Shown: piece by piece, positions 16,559-26,468 of the stretch
Layout of the letters: each line of letters begins with the position of its first letter
Position numbering within the stretch: position 1 is the first letter of the stretch
From: Phaeodactylibacter xiamenensis
GTDB taxonomy: Bacteria; Bacteroidota; Bacteroidia; Chitinophagales; Saprospiraceae
Assembly (NCBI RefSeq): GCF_000759025.1
Contig: NZ_JPOS01000003.1
Coordinates: 62,001-126,000 of the forward strand
DNA: 64,000 nucleotides
Direction: 5' to 3'
Notes under the pieces: model-generated
Databases searched by the model: none
Told to the model about the DNA's origin: nothing
What the model saw: the letters and a program-made list of their open reading frames with translations, nothing else
Made by a program: the position numbers and the translations under genes

Positions 16559-18253
16559 ATGAGTGTTCAAACCTGGACTTTCATCATAGTGGGGCTCACT
16601 TTTGCCCTGTATATCGGCATAGCCATCTGGGCACGTGCCGGTTCTACTTCAGAATTTTACGTAGCGGGCGGCGGTGTCCCCCCGATTGCCAACGGTATGG
16701 CTACAGCAGCGGACTGGATGTCGGCAGCTTCTTTCATCTCCATGGCGGGCCTGATTTCCTTTATGGGTTACGATGGTGGTGTTTTCCTGATGGGCTGGAC
16801 GGGCGGCTACGTCCTCCTGGCTTTAACCTTAGCCCCCTACTTAAGGAAATTCGGAAAGTTTACGGTCCCGGATTTTATCGGGGACCGGTATTACTCTAAT
16901 GTAGCCCGTACGGTAGCCGTGATCTGTGCGCTCATCGTATCCTTCACTTATGTGGCCGGACAGATGCGGGGCGTGGGGCTGGTATTCTCCCGCTTCCTCG
17001 AAGTAGACATTAATACCGGTGTATATATCGGTATGGCGATCGTTTTCTTCTACGCGGTTCTCGGCGGCATGAAAGGCATCACCTACACACAGGTAGCGCA
17101 GTACTGCGTGCTGATTTTCGCTTTCATGGTCCCAGCTATCTTTATTTCCATGAACATGACAGGCAACCCAATTCCACAGCTCGGCTTCATTGGCACCATG
17201 ACCGATGGCTCCAATATGGCCTTGCTCGACAAGCTGGACCAACTGCACCGGGATTTGGGTTTTGCCGAATACACAAGCGGCACCAAAAGCATGATCGACG
17301 TATTCGCTATCACCTTTGCGCTGATGGTCGGTACCGCTGGACTGCCCCACGTAATCGTTCGCTTCTTTACGGTGCCTGATGTGAAGGGCGCTCGTGTTTC
17401 TGCAGGGTATGCCCTGGTCTTCATCGCCATTCTCTACACTACGGCACCGGCTATCGCTGCCTTCGCCCGTACCAACCTTATTGAGACGGTGAGCAATCAG
17501 CCATACGCTGATATGCCGGAGTGGTTTAGCAAATGGGAACAGACCGGACTCATTGTTTTCGACGACAAAAACAATGACGGCACCATTCAATACGTAGCTG
17601 ACGCTGCTACCAATGAATTGAAGATTGACCGCGATATTATGGTACTGGCGAATCCCGAAATTGCGGACCTGCCCGCGTGGGTGATTGCCCTTGTGGCTGC
17701 CGGTGGCCTCGCTGCCGCACTATCCACTGCGGCGGGCTTGCTACTCGTGATCTCTACCTCTATTGCCCGTGACCTGATCAAAATGCAGATCAGACCGAAT
17801 ATTTCCGAAAAGGGAGAACTCCTCTCAGCTCGTATCGGTGCGGTATTCGCGGTGATGGTCGCTGGTTACTTTGGTATTAACCCTCCCGGATTTGTGGCTG
17901 CGGTAGTCGCCCTGGCCTTCGGGCTTGCAGCGGCTTCCTTCTTCCCTGCTATCATCCTTGGTATTTTCGATAAGCGGATGAACCGGCAGGGAGCCGTATC
18001 AGGCATGATTGTCGGTATCACTCTGATGCTCTTTTACATGATCAAATTCAAGTTCGACGGCTTCGGGGGCGGCACGCCTGAGCAATGGTGGTTCGGTATA
18101 TCTCCGGAGGGCTTTGGCACGGTAGCGATGTTCGTCAATTTCATTGTTTCCTTTGCTGTGTCCCGTATGACGACTCCGCCACCTCAGGATGTTCAGGATA
18201 TCGTTGAGGATATTCGTCTCCCAAGTGGTGCAGGCGAAGCGCACGTACACTAG
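16559..18253 (+). CDS. Sodium:solute symporter, VC_2705/ActP-like (probable acetate or short-chain acid uptake)
   Basis: A 564-residue SLC5-family permease with about 13 transmembrane helices. The N-terminal EFYVAGGGVPPIANGMATAA and DWMSAASFISMAG segments form the sodium/substrate site, and AAGGLAAALSTAAGLLLVIS is the helix-8-like signature. Relatives next to DUF4212 and acs are assigned as acetate or C4-type acid symporters; substrate assignment here rests on that context. A periplasmic or cytoplasmic loop near residues 325-360 is charged and variable. A terminator follows at once, which separates it from the downstream kinase genes. Confidence 0.92.
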   Translation: MSVQTWTFIIVGLTFALYIGIAIWARAGSTSEFYVAGGGVPPIANGMATAADWMSAASFISMAGLISFMGYDGGVFLMGWTGGYVLLALTLAPYLRKFGKFTVPDFIGDRYYSNVARTVAVICALIVSFTYVAGQMRGVGLVFSRFLEVDINTGVYIGMAIVFFYAVLGGMKGITYTQVAQYCVLIFAFMVPAIFISMNMTGNPIPQLGFIGTMTDGSNMALLDKLDQLHRDLGFAEYTSGTKSMIDVFAITFALMVGTAGLPHVIVRFFTVPDVKGARVSAGYALVFIAILYTTAPAIAAFARTNLIETVSNQPYADMPEWFSKWEQTGLIVFDDKNNDGTIQYVADAATNELKIDRDIMVLANPEIADLPAWVIALVAAGGLAAALSTAAGLLLVISTSIARDLIKMQIRPNISEKGELLSARIGAVFAVMVAGYFGINPPGFVAAVVALAFGLAAASFFPAIILGIFDKRMNRQGAVSGMIVGITLMLFYMIKFKFDGFGGGTPEQWWFGISPEGFGTVAMFVNFIVSFAVSRMTTPPPQDVQDIVEDIRLPSGAGEAHVH

Positions 18254-18272
18254 AAAAAGTCAAACCATTTAC

Positions 18273-18305
18273 GGGCAGCTGTCTCCGGGTGGCTGCCCAA
18301 TTTTT
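18273..18305 (+). terminator. Intrinsic terminator after the symporter gene
   Basis: GGGCAGC (18273-18279) and GCTGCCC (18292-18298), followed by AATTTTT. Confidence 0.8.
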
Positions 18306-18326
18306 CATCTTAACCAAATTCCTGCT

Positions 18327-18554
18327 ATGAAACTTCAACTCGGCCGCAAGGCATCAGATATTATCGCTTCCATCTACATCATCGGCACCCTTTTCCTGCG
18401 TATCCTGCTGGAGCCTCAGCTCAACGGGCACTTCATCATTTCTGTAGCGCTGGGCGCATTCGGGCTGCTCTTCCTTTGGGCCCTGATCAAATCGAAAATT
18501 TTGAACCCCTCTTTCTTCGGGCTTTGGCCGGGAGAAAAGGTGGAGCGGGCGTAA
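18327..18554 (+). CDS. Small two-helix membrane protein, unknown
   Basis: A 75-residue protein with two hydrophobic helices (ASIYIIGTLFLRILL; HFIISVALGAFGLLFLWAL) joined by a short polar loop, and a charged tail (GLWPGEKVERA). I do not recognise the family. The ATG at 18327 is chosen since the frame upstream overlaps the symporter and its terminator. Its place between the symporter and the SLC5-type kinase suggests an accessory role in the same system, which is inference. Confidence 0.6.
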   Translation: MKLQLGRKASDIIASIYIIGTLFLRILLEPQLNGHFIISVALGAFGLLFLWALIKSKILNPSFFGLWPGEKVERA

Positions 18555-18582
18555 GGTTTGGGAGAGGTATAAGAATCAAGGC

Positions 18583-18780
18583 TGCCTACGCTCGCCCCCA
18601 GCCCCTGAAGGGGGAGCCACGCGCATCAAGCCTTCTCTTCCAAAAAATGATTTCTTTTTTAATCGCGGGCGAACCTTCCCCTTTAGGGGATCGAGGGGCA
18701 GCAAAGCCTTTTACCAATCAAAAACCGCTCCTGCCCACGCTCGCCCCCAGCCCCTGAAGGGGAAACTGCGCGCGTCAAAA
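18583..18780. repeat. GC-rich CCCCTGAAGGGG-type repeat pair
   Basis: Two direct copies of a 20-nt-plus core, CGCTCGCCCCCAGCCCCTGA followed by AGGGG, lie at about 18583-18628 and 18733-18780, each followed by a GCGC-rich segment. Between them, 18671-18700 holds a related block in the other orientation (CCCCTTTAGGGG then CGAGGGGC). The cores are palindromic. Such degenerate repeats are common between Bacteroidota genes; no coding capacity is seen here. Confidence 0.6.
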
Positions 18781-18817
18781 AACCAAAATTCCCTATCTTA
18801 CCCCCAAACCGCCGGAT

Positions 18818-19024
18818 ATGACCACCAATGACCGCAGCCTGAGACTCATCAGCATCTTCCTACTGGGAGTAATGCTGTTTAATTTTCCGTTGGTCAGCCT
18901 GTTCAGCCGGGAGGGGCTCTTACTTGGGCTGCCAAAGCTGTACTGGTACTTTTTTGTAGTTTGGGGCAGCATCATTGTATTAACCGCCTGGGTGGCCCGC
19001 CCGGCGAAAACTAAAAAGGACTAA
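18818..19024 (+). CDS. Small membrane protein preceding the symporter-type kinase
   Basis: A 68-residue protein with two transmembrane helices (LRLISIFLLGVMLFNFPLVS; LYWYFFVVWGSIIVLTAWV) and a lysine-rich tail. Similar mini-proteins, resembling the small partner proteins of SLC5 permeases, often precede CbrA/CrbS-type kinases. Its stop lies 2 nt before the kinase GTG start, so the two are translationally coupled and probably form a sensor complex. That complex is inferred. Confidence 0.75.
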   Translation: MTTNDRSLRLISIFLLGVMLFNFPLVSLFSREGLLLGLPKLYWYFFVVWGSIIVLTAWVARPAKTKKD

Positions 19025-19026
19025 CG

Positions 19027-21780
19027 GTGCAGCCCATCCCGATTATCAGTATATCGATTGGTTATGTGGCGCTGTTATTTTTCATCGCCTGGATAGCAGA
19101 CAAGCGGGAGGCAGCTGGCAAGAGCATCGTGAAGAACTCGGCTATCTATGCCTTGTCTATGGCGGTTTACTGTACGGCCTGGACGTTTTACGGGAGCGTG
19201 GGCCGGGCGGCAACTACCGGGCTGGGCTTTTTGCCGACTTACCTCGGGCCGGCATTACTGGCTCCGGTTTGGTGGCTGCTGCTCAAAAAAATCATTCTCA
19301 TCAGCAAGTCCCAACGTATTACTTCCATTGCTGATTTCATCTCCTCCCGCTATGGGAAGAGCACCTTTTTGGGGGTGATTGCCACGTTGGTTGCTGTGCT
19401 GGGCATTATCCCTTACATCTCCATTCAGCTTAAGGCGATTTCAAGCAGCTTTGATCTCTTGGTTGGACAAGCCACAGCTTCCCATGCGAATGTCCCTTTT
19501 TACCTGGACACTGCCCTCTACATCACCATAGCCCTGGCAGCTTTCACTATACTTTTCGGCACTCGCAACCTCGACCCCAATGAGCGCCACGGCGGACTGG
19601 TAGCCGCAATCGCTTTTGAGTCCCTGCTCAAGCTGGTGGCCTTCCTTGCGATCGGCCTGTTTGTCACTTTTGGGCTGTACGATGGGTTTGGGGATATCTT
19701 CAGCAAAGGGGCAGCGGTGCCTTCCATCCGGGCGCTGTTTACCCTGCAATCGGCCGGGCTGAATGGCTGGGAGTGGTTTTGGCTGCTTTTCCTGTCCATG
19801 TCGGCAGTCATGCTGCTGCCGCGGCAGTTTCATGTAGCTGTGGTAGAGAACACTAATGCAGCACATGTGTCCCGGGCATCCTGGATGTTTCCACTGTACC
19901 TGCTGCTAATCAATATCTTTGTGCTGCCTATTGCAGTAGCGGGGCTGATGATGTTCCCGGAAGGCGGAGTGGAGCCGGACAGCTACGTGCTGAGCATCCC
20001 ACTGGCAGCAGGATACGAAACGCTGGCCTTGTTTGTGGCCCTTGGGGGCTTTTCGGCGGCCACAAGCATGGTGATCGTCGCAGTCATTGCGCTCAGCATC
20101 ATGATCGTCAACAACCTGGTCTTGCCGGGCATTGTCAGAAATCAGGACTTCCGGCAGGACAATCCGTACAGCATCAGCAGCAGTCTTTTGGGCATTCGGC
20201 GGGTATGCATCATCCTCGTTTTGCTGCTGGCTTATGCCTATTTCAAAGCTGTGGGCGAACAGTATAGCCTGGTATCGGTGGGGCTGATTTCCTTCACGGC
20301 CATAGCGCAGTTTGTGCCGGCGGTCCTGGGCGGTATTTACTGGAAGCGCGCCACCAAGAAGGGGGCCATCTGGGGGCTGAGCATCGGGTTTCTCATCTGG
20401 GCGTTTTGCCTCCCTTTTCCCACCCTGGTGGAAACGGGGCTGGTCAACGACCGGGTCATGGCGGAAGGGCTCTTCGGCTGGGGGCTGCTCCAACCTTATG
20501 CCCTCTTTGGACTAAGCGGCTACAGCCCGGTAGCTAATGCTGCTTTTTGGAGCCTGGCGCTGAATACCTTTGCTTACATTATTGTATCTTTAAATACTCA
20601 GCAGAGCCCGCTGGAGATTTCCCAGGCTGATCTTTTTGTGGACATTTACAAGTACCGCTCCGGTGGTAGCGAGTACGAAGTTATGCGGCGGCGGGCCAGA
20701 GTACGGGATATCCGTATTTTGATGAATCGCTTCCTGGGCGTAGCGCGGTCTCAATCTTTACTGACCGCTTATGAAAACCGCAACCGCGTGGATTTATCCC
20801 GGCAGCAAACCGCAGAGGCCAACCTGATCAACTATGCAGAAACCCATCTGGCTGGTGCTATTGGGGCCGCTTCAGCGAAAATCATCATAGGTTCCATTGC
20901 CAAAGAAGACCCCATCAGTCTGGAGGAAATGTTCAAGGTGCTTGAACAAACCAAGGAAATTGTAGAGTACAGCAAGGCGCTGGAGAAAAAATCGGCCGAG
21001 CTCGAACGCACCACTCTGCAGCTTAAACAAGCTAACGAGCAGCTTAAGGAACTGGACCGCCTCAAGGCCGACTTTATCACTACCGTAACCCACGAGCTGC
21101 GCACCCCCATCACTTCCATCAAAGCGCTGTCCAAAATCATGCTGGACAACCGCAATATGCCTGAAGAACAGCGTGCAGAGTTTCTCTCTATCGTGGTTAC
21201 GGAAAGCGAGCGCCTCACCCGGCTGATCAATCAGGTACTCGACCTGGAGAAAATACAGTCACAGCCGGAAGACCTGAAGCTTGAACCGCTTGACCTGGCT
21301 GAAGTGGCCCGGCAGGCTTTCAATGGCTTACGGCAACTGATGCGGGACAAAGGCATTGTGCCGGAGCTTATCATCAAAGATGCCCCTGTGCCGGTGTATG
21401 GCAACTTTGACCGCCTCACGCAGGTAGTCGTCAATCTGCTGTCGAATGCCATCAAGTTTGCCGATGACGAAAAGGGGCAAGTGCACCTGCGCTGCTATCA
21501 GGGGGCCAAAGGCGGCTATATCGAGGTGCAGGATAATGGCCCCGGCATTTCTCCCCGCGACCAGGAACTGATCTTTGAAAAATTTACTCAGATCAGTGAT
21601 AGCGACAAAGGCAAGCCACAGGGCAGCGGGCTTGGCCTGTTCATCACCCACACCATCGTAAGCCAGCACCGGGGAAGGCTTTCGGTGGAAAGTGAACCTG
21701 CCATGGGCGCCACCTTTAAAGTGACCCTGCCTCTGTACTCTGAAAAACAAAGCAATGGTGTACCGCCTCCTGAGCAGTAG
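19027..21780 (+). CDS. Histidine kinase with N-terminal SLC5 symporter domain (CrbS/CbrA-like)
   Basis: A 917-residue membrane kinase. Residues 1 to about 510 form a sodium:solute-symporter fold with some 13 helices. A helical linker with a coiled coil (EKKSAELERTTLQLKQANEQ region) leads to the HisKA domain with phospho-acceptor His689 (in THELRTPITSIKAL), then an HATPase domain with N box NLLSNAIKF, G1 DNGPGIS and G2 GSGLGLF. CrbS of Vibrio has this architecture and controls acs in the acetate switch; CbrA controls carbon use in Pseudomonas. The GTG at 19027 is the only start compatible with the full first helix. The response regulator follows 111 nt later. Confidence 0.93.
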   Translation: MQPIPIISISIGYVALLFFIAWIADKREAAGKSIVKNSAIYALSMAVYCTAWTFYGSVGRAATTGLGFLPTYLGPALLAPVWWLLLKKIILISKSQRITSIADFISSRYGKSTFLGVIATLVAVLGIIPYISIQLKAISSSFDLLVGQATASHANVPFYLDTALYITIALAAFTILFGTRNLDPNERHGGLVAAIAFESLLKLVAFLAIGLFVTFGLYDGFGDIFSKGAAVPSIRALFTLQSAGLNGWEWFWLLFLSMSAVMLLPRQFHVAVVENTNAAHVSRASWMFPLYLLLINIFVLPIAVAGLMMFPEGGVEPDSYVLSIPLAAGYETLALFVALGGFSAATSMVIVAVIALSIMIVNNLVLPGIVRNQDFRQDNPYSISSSLLGIRRVCIILVLLLAYAYFKAVGEQYSLVSVGLISFTAIAQFVPAVLGGIYWKRATKKGAIWGLSIGFLIWAFCLPFPTLVETGLVNDRVMAEGLFGWGLLQPYALFGLSGYSPVANAAFWSLALNTFAYIIVSLNTQQSPLEISQADLFVDIYKYRSGGSEYEVMRRRARVRDIRILMNRFLGVARSQSLLTAYENRNRVDLSRQQTAEANLINYAETHLAGAIGAASAKIIIGSIAKEDPISLEEMFKVLEQTKEIVEYSKALEKKSAELERTTLQLKQANEQLKELDRLKADFITTVTHELRTPITSIKALSKIMLDNRNMPEEQRAEFLSIVVTESERLTRLINQVLDLEKIQSQPEDLKLEPLDLAEVARQAFNGLRQLMRDKGIVPELIIKDAPVPVYGNFDRLTQVVVNLLSNAIKFADDEKGQVHLRCYQGAKGGYIEVQDNGPGISPRDQELIFEKFTQISDSDKGKPQGSGLGLFITHTIVSQHRGRLSVESEPAMGATFKVTLPLYSEKQSNGVPPPEQ

Positions 21781-21891
21781 AATTGTTGAATAAGAACCCG
21801 TGCTGAAATTTTTTTATTTTCCAAAAATCTGTAATTTTAGCAGGCTAATTATAAAACCAGCAAAGTATTATTTCATTCGCCCTGATCAGAC

Positions 21892-22272
21892 ATGAATAAA
21901 CAAACCACTAAGGTGCTACTCGTTGACGATGAGCCGCACATCCTGGTCGCCCTGGAGTACCTGGTCAAGCAGGAAGGCTATCAGGTTTTCAAAGCTTCAG
22001 ATGGTGAAAGCGCGCTAGACCTTGTACAGCAACAGTCCCCTCAAATTGTAGTGCTCGACGTTATGATGCCCGGTATCGACGGCTTCGAAGTCGCCCGCCG
22101 CATTCGCAATACGCCCGAGCATCAGGATACCCGCATTATCTTCCTTACCGCTAAAGGCACTCAGGCAGACCGCTTCCAGGGCTATGCCACCGGGGGCGAA
22201 GTCTATCTCACCAAACCTTTTGACAACAAAGAGCTCATTAATACAATAAATGAGGTCGTAGAATTTGGATAA
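21892..22272 (+). CDS. Single-domain (receiver-only) response regulator
   Basis: A 126-residue CheY-like receiver with acidic pocket Asp12/Asp13, phospho-acceptor Asp56 (VVLDVMMPG), the switch Thr in FLTAKG and Lys in LTKPFD. There is no DNA-binding output domain, unlike CrbR (LuxR type). The FLTAKG to TGGEVYLTKPFD segment has GGEVYL where GADDYL is usual. It lies between the kinase and acs, so it is the kinase's likely partner. How the signal reaches transcription is open; it could act as a phosphorelay intermediate or bind another protein of the block. Confidence 0.92.
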   Translation: MNKQTTKVLLVDDEPHILVALEYLVKQEGYQVFKASDGESALDLVQQQSPQIVVLDVMMPGIDGFEVARRIRNTPEHQDTRIIFLTAKGTQADRFQGYATGGEVYLTKPFDNKELINTINEVVEFG

Positions 22273-22310
22273 CCGAATTCTATTTTTTTACTTTACAGAT
22301 ATAAACATCT

Positions 22311-22326
22311 AAATATCTAGATATTT
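22311..22326. promoter_or_regulatory. Perfect palindrome upstream of acs
   Basis: AAATATCTAGATATTT is a perfect 16-nt palindrome 62 nt before the acs ATG in an AT-rich spacer. It contains the motif seen before DUF4212 (16203-16215). It is a good operator candidate for control of acs. Confidence 0.5.
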
Positions 22327-22387
22327 TAAAAATTTAAAAGCCTTTATTGCCTGACCAAGTAAAAAGGCTTGCCTAAAAACAAGACTT

Positions 22388-24289
<1,902 letters not shown>

Positions 24290-24325
24290 AGTTAGATTTG
24301 AATTGTGAATGACATAAGTCAATAG

Positions 24326-24367
24326 AATGGCGGGTATGGCTCCGGATGGAGTGGCCCGCCATTTTTT
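24326..24367 (+). terminator. Intrinsic terminator after acs
   Basis: AATGGCGGG (24326-24334) pairs with CCCGCCATT (24355-24363), followed by TTTTT. It separates acs from the propionyl-CoA synthetase gene. Confidence 0.88.
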
Positions 24368-24491
24368 ATCCCGTGACCTTTGTCATTCCTAATCTTCTTC
24401 AAAAGCCTCAACTTACCATTTCAATGGCCTCACCACTGGCCAGTTCTCTATTCTTGGGTAAGCCCTGCGCACCCTGCAAACAAAAACCATT

Positions 24492-26375
24492 ATGACTTAT
24501 CAGGAATTCTACAACAACAGCATGGCGGACCCCACGGCTTTCTGGAAAGCTCAGGCGGACGCCATCGACTGGTTTGAAAAACCGTCCGATATTTCCTTCA
24601 AGGACGAAAACAGCCTCTACCGCTGGTACAAGGGCGGCCAACTGAACACTTCCCACCTGGCGCTCGACTACCATGTAGCCAATGGACGGGGCGATCAGCC
24701 TGCCATTTTTTATGACTCTCCGGTAACGGATACCAAGGAGACCATCACCTATGCGCAGTTGCTGGACCGCGTGGCCAGATTTGCCGGCGTGCTCAAAGCA
24801 CAGGGGGTAGAGAAGGGTGATACGGTCATCATTTATATGCCCATGATCCCGCAGACCGTAGTAGCCATGCTTGCCTGTGCGAGACTGGGCGCTATCCACT
24901 CCGTGGTCTTCGGGGGCTTTGCGGCTCATGAACTTGCCATCCGTATTAATGACGCCAAGCCCAAGCTCATCCTTACCGCCAGCGCGGGCAAGGAAATCAA
25001 CCGGGTGATCGACTATATGAAGATTGTCAATCCGGCACTGGACGAAGCCGAGCATCAGGTGCAGGGGGTGATTGTTTATCAGCGGGATATCCTGGAGGCC
25101 CCGCTCAAAGAGGGGCGGGATTTTGACTGGGATGTGCTGCTGGCGGATGCCGAACCAGCTGACTGTGTCCCGGTGGAGAGCACGGACCCGCTGTACATTT
25201 TGTATACCTCCGGCACCACTGGCAAGCCTAAAGGCATTGTACGCGACAACGGCGGCCATGCCGTGGCCATGAAGTTCAGCATGAAGTACATCTACGGCGT
25301 AGAGCCGGGCGAGGTCTACTGGGCTGCCTCTGATGTTGGGTGGGTGGTCGGCCATTCCTACATTGTGTATGCGCCGCTCATCCACGGTTGTACCACGGTA
25401 TTGTACGAAGGCAAGCCCGTACGCACGCCCGACGCCGGCGCCTTCTGGCGCGTGCTGGAAGAATATGGCGTAAGTGTGTTTTTCACCGCGCCCACCGCTT
25501 TCCGGGCCATCAAAAAAGAAGACTCCGAAGCGAAGCTTAAAGCGCAGTACGACACGAGCAAACTCCGCTACCTCTTTTTGGCAGGCGAGCGCTGCGATGT
25601 GTCTACCCTGGAATGGTGCCAGGATGTCCTGCAGGTGCCTGTCATTGACCACTGGTGGCAGACCGAATCGGGCTGGCCCATGCTCGCCAATATGGCAGGT
25701 GTGGAACTCTTGCCTGTCAAGCCGGGCTCAGCAGGCAAGCCAGTCTGCGGGTACGATCTGAAAGTCGTTGGCCCCGATGGAGAACCGGTGCCGCCGAATA
25801 CAGAGGGCGCTGTCGTGATCCGCTTGCCCTTAGCGCCCGGCACCTTGCCCAATCTCTGGCAGGATACCGCCCGCTTCATCGATTCTTACCTCAGCCCCTA
25901 CCCCGGCTACTACTTCACCGGTGACGGCGGGTATATTGATGAGGATGGCTATGTATTCATTACCGGGCGCATTGACGATATCATCAACGTGGCCGGCCAC
26001 CGTTTGTCGACGGCAGAGATGGAGGAGGTGGTAGCGGCTCATCCGTTGGTTGCCGAGTGCGCCGTCATTGGGGTGCATGATGACCTCAAGGGGCAGATCC
26101 CCGTGGGTTTTGTGGTGCTCAAAGCCGGAGCTGACATTGCGGATGCTGAACTGGAACATGAACTGATTAAGATGGTACGTGATCAGGTCGGCCCGGTCGC
26201 TTCCTTCAAAAAGGCTACCGTAGTGCAGCGACTGCCCAAGACCCGCTCGGGCAAAATCCTGCGTCGGATTATGCGCCATATTGTGGATGGCAAGCCGTAT
26301 AATCCCCCCTCTACCATTGAGGATATGAGCGTGCTGCCGGAGCTGGAGGCTCAGGTACGAGAGGCTCAGGTGTAA
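24492..26375 (+). CDS. prpE: Propionyl-CoA synthetase-type short-chain acyl-CoA synthetase
   Basis: A 627-residue ANL ligase parallel to Acs. The ATP motif reads YTSGTTGKPKGIVRDNGGHA, and the following YWAASDVGWVVGHSYIVY matches PrpE rather than Acs. The end carries PKTRSGKILRR with the catalytic lysine. PrpE and its ACSS3 relatives activate propionate, with some activity on acetate or butyrate; the exact acid is not decided by sequence alone. It has its own terminator. No methylcitrate-cycle or methylmalonyl genes are in the window. Confidence 0.88.
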   Translation: MTYQEFYNNSMADPTAFWKAQADAIDWFEKPSDISFKDENSLYRWYKGGQLNTSHLALDYHVANGRGDQPAIFYDSPVTDTKETITYAQLLDRVARFAGVLKAQGVEKGDTVIIYMPMIPQTVVAMLACARLGAIHSVVFGGFAAHELAIRINDAKPKLILTASAGKEINRVIDYMKIVNPALDEAEHQVQGVIVYQRDILEAPLKEGRDFDWDVLLADAEPADCVPVESTDPLYILYTSGTTGKPKGIVRDNGGHAVAMKFSMKYIYGVEPGEVYWAASDVGWVVGHSYIVYAPLIHGCTTVLYEGKPVRTPDAGAFWRVLEEYGVSVFFTAPTAFRAIKKEDSEAKLKAQYDTSKLRYLFLAGERCDVSTLEWCQDVLQVPVIDHWWQTESGWPMLANMAGVELLPVKPGSAGKPVCGYDLKVVGPDGEPVPPNTEGAVVIRLPLAPGTLPNLWQDTARFIDSYLSPYPGYYFTGDGGYIDEDGYVFITGRIDDIINVAGHRLSTAEMEEVVAAHPLVAECAVIGVHDDLKGQIPVGFVVLKAGADIADAELEHELIKMVRDQVGPVASFKKATVVQRLPKTRSGKILRRIMRHIVDGKPYNPPSTIEDMSVLPELEAQVREAQV

Positions 26376-26395
26376 GCAGAGCTACAGATTGAATA

Positions 26396-26446
26396 AAACC
26401 CGGATTACTTTCGATTAGGAAGGCAATCCGGGTTTCTATTTTTTAC
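26396..26446 (+). terminator. Intrinsic terminator after prpE
   Basis: AAACCCGGATT (26396-26406) and AATCCGGGTTT (26425-26435), then CTATTTTTT. Lying between convergent genes, it may also serve the minus-strand T9SS gene. Confidence 0.85.
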
Positions 26447-26468
26447 TAACTTTCGTATCAAGCGCTCT

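Noticed and set aside
24408-25652. A 414-codon minus-strand frame
   Set aside because: Antisense to prpE; long because of the GC-rich codon pattern of that gene.
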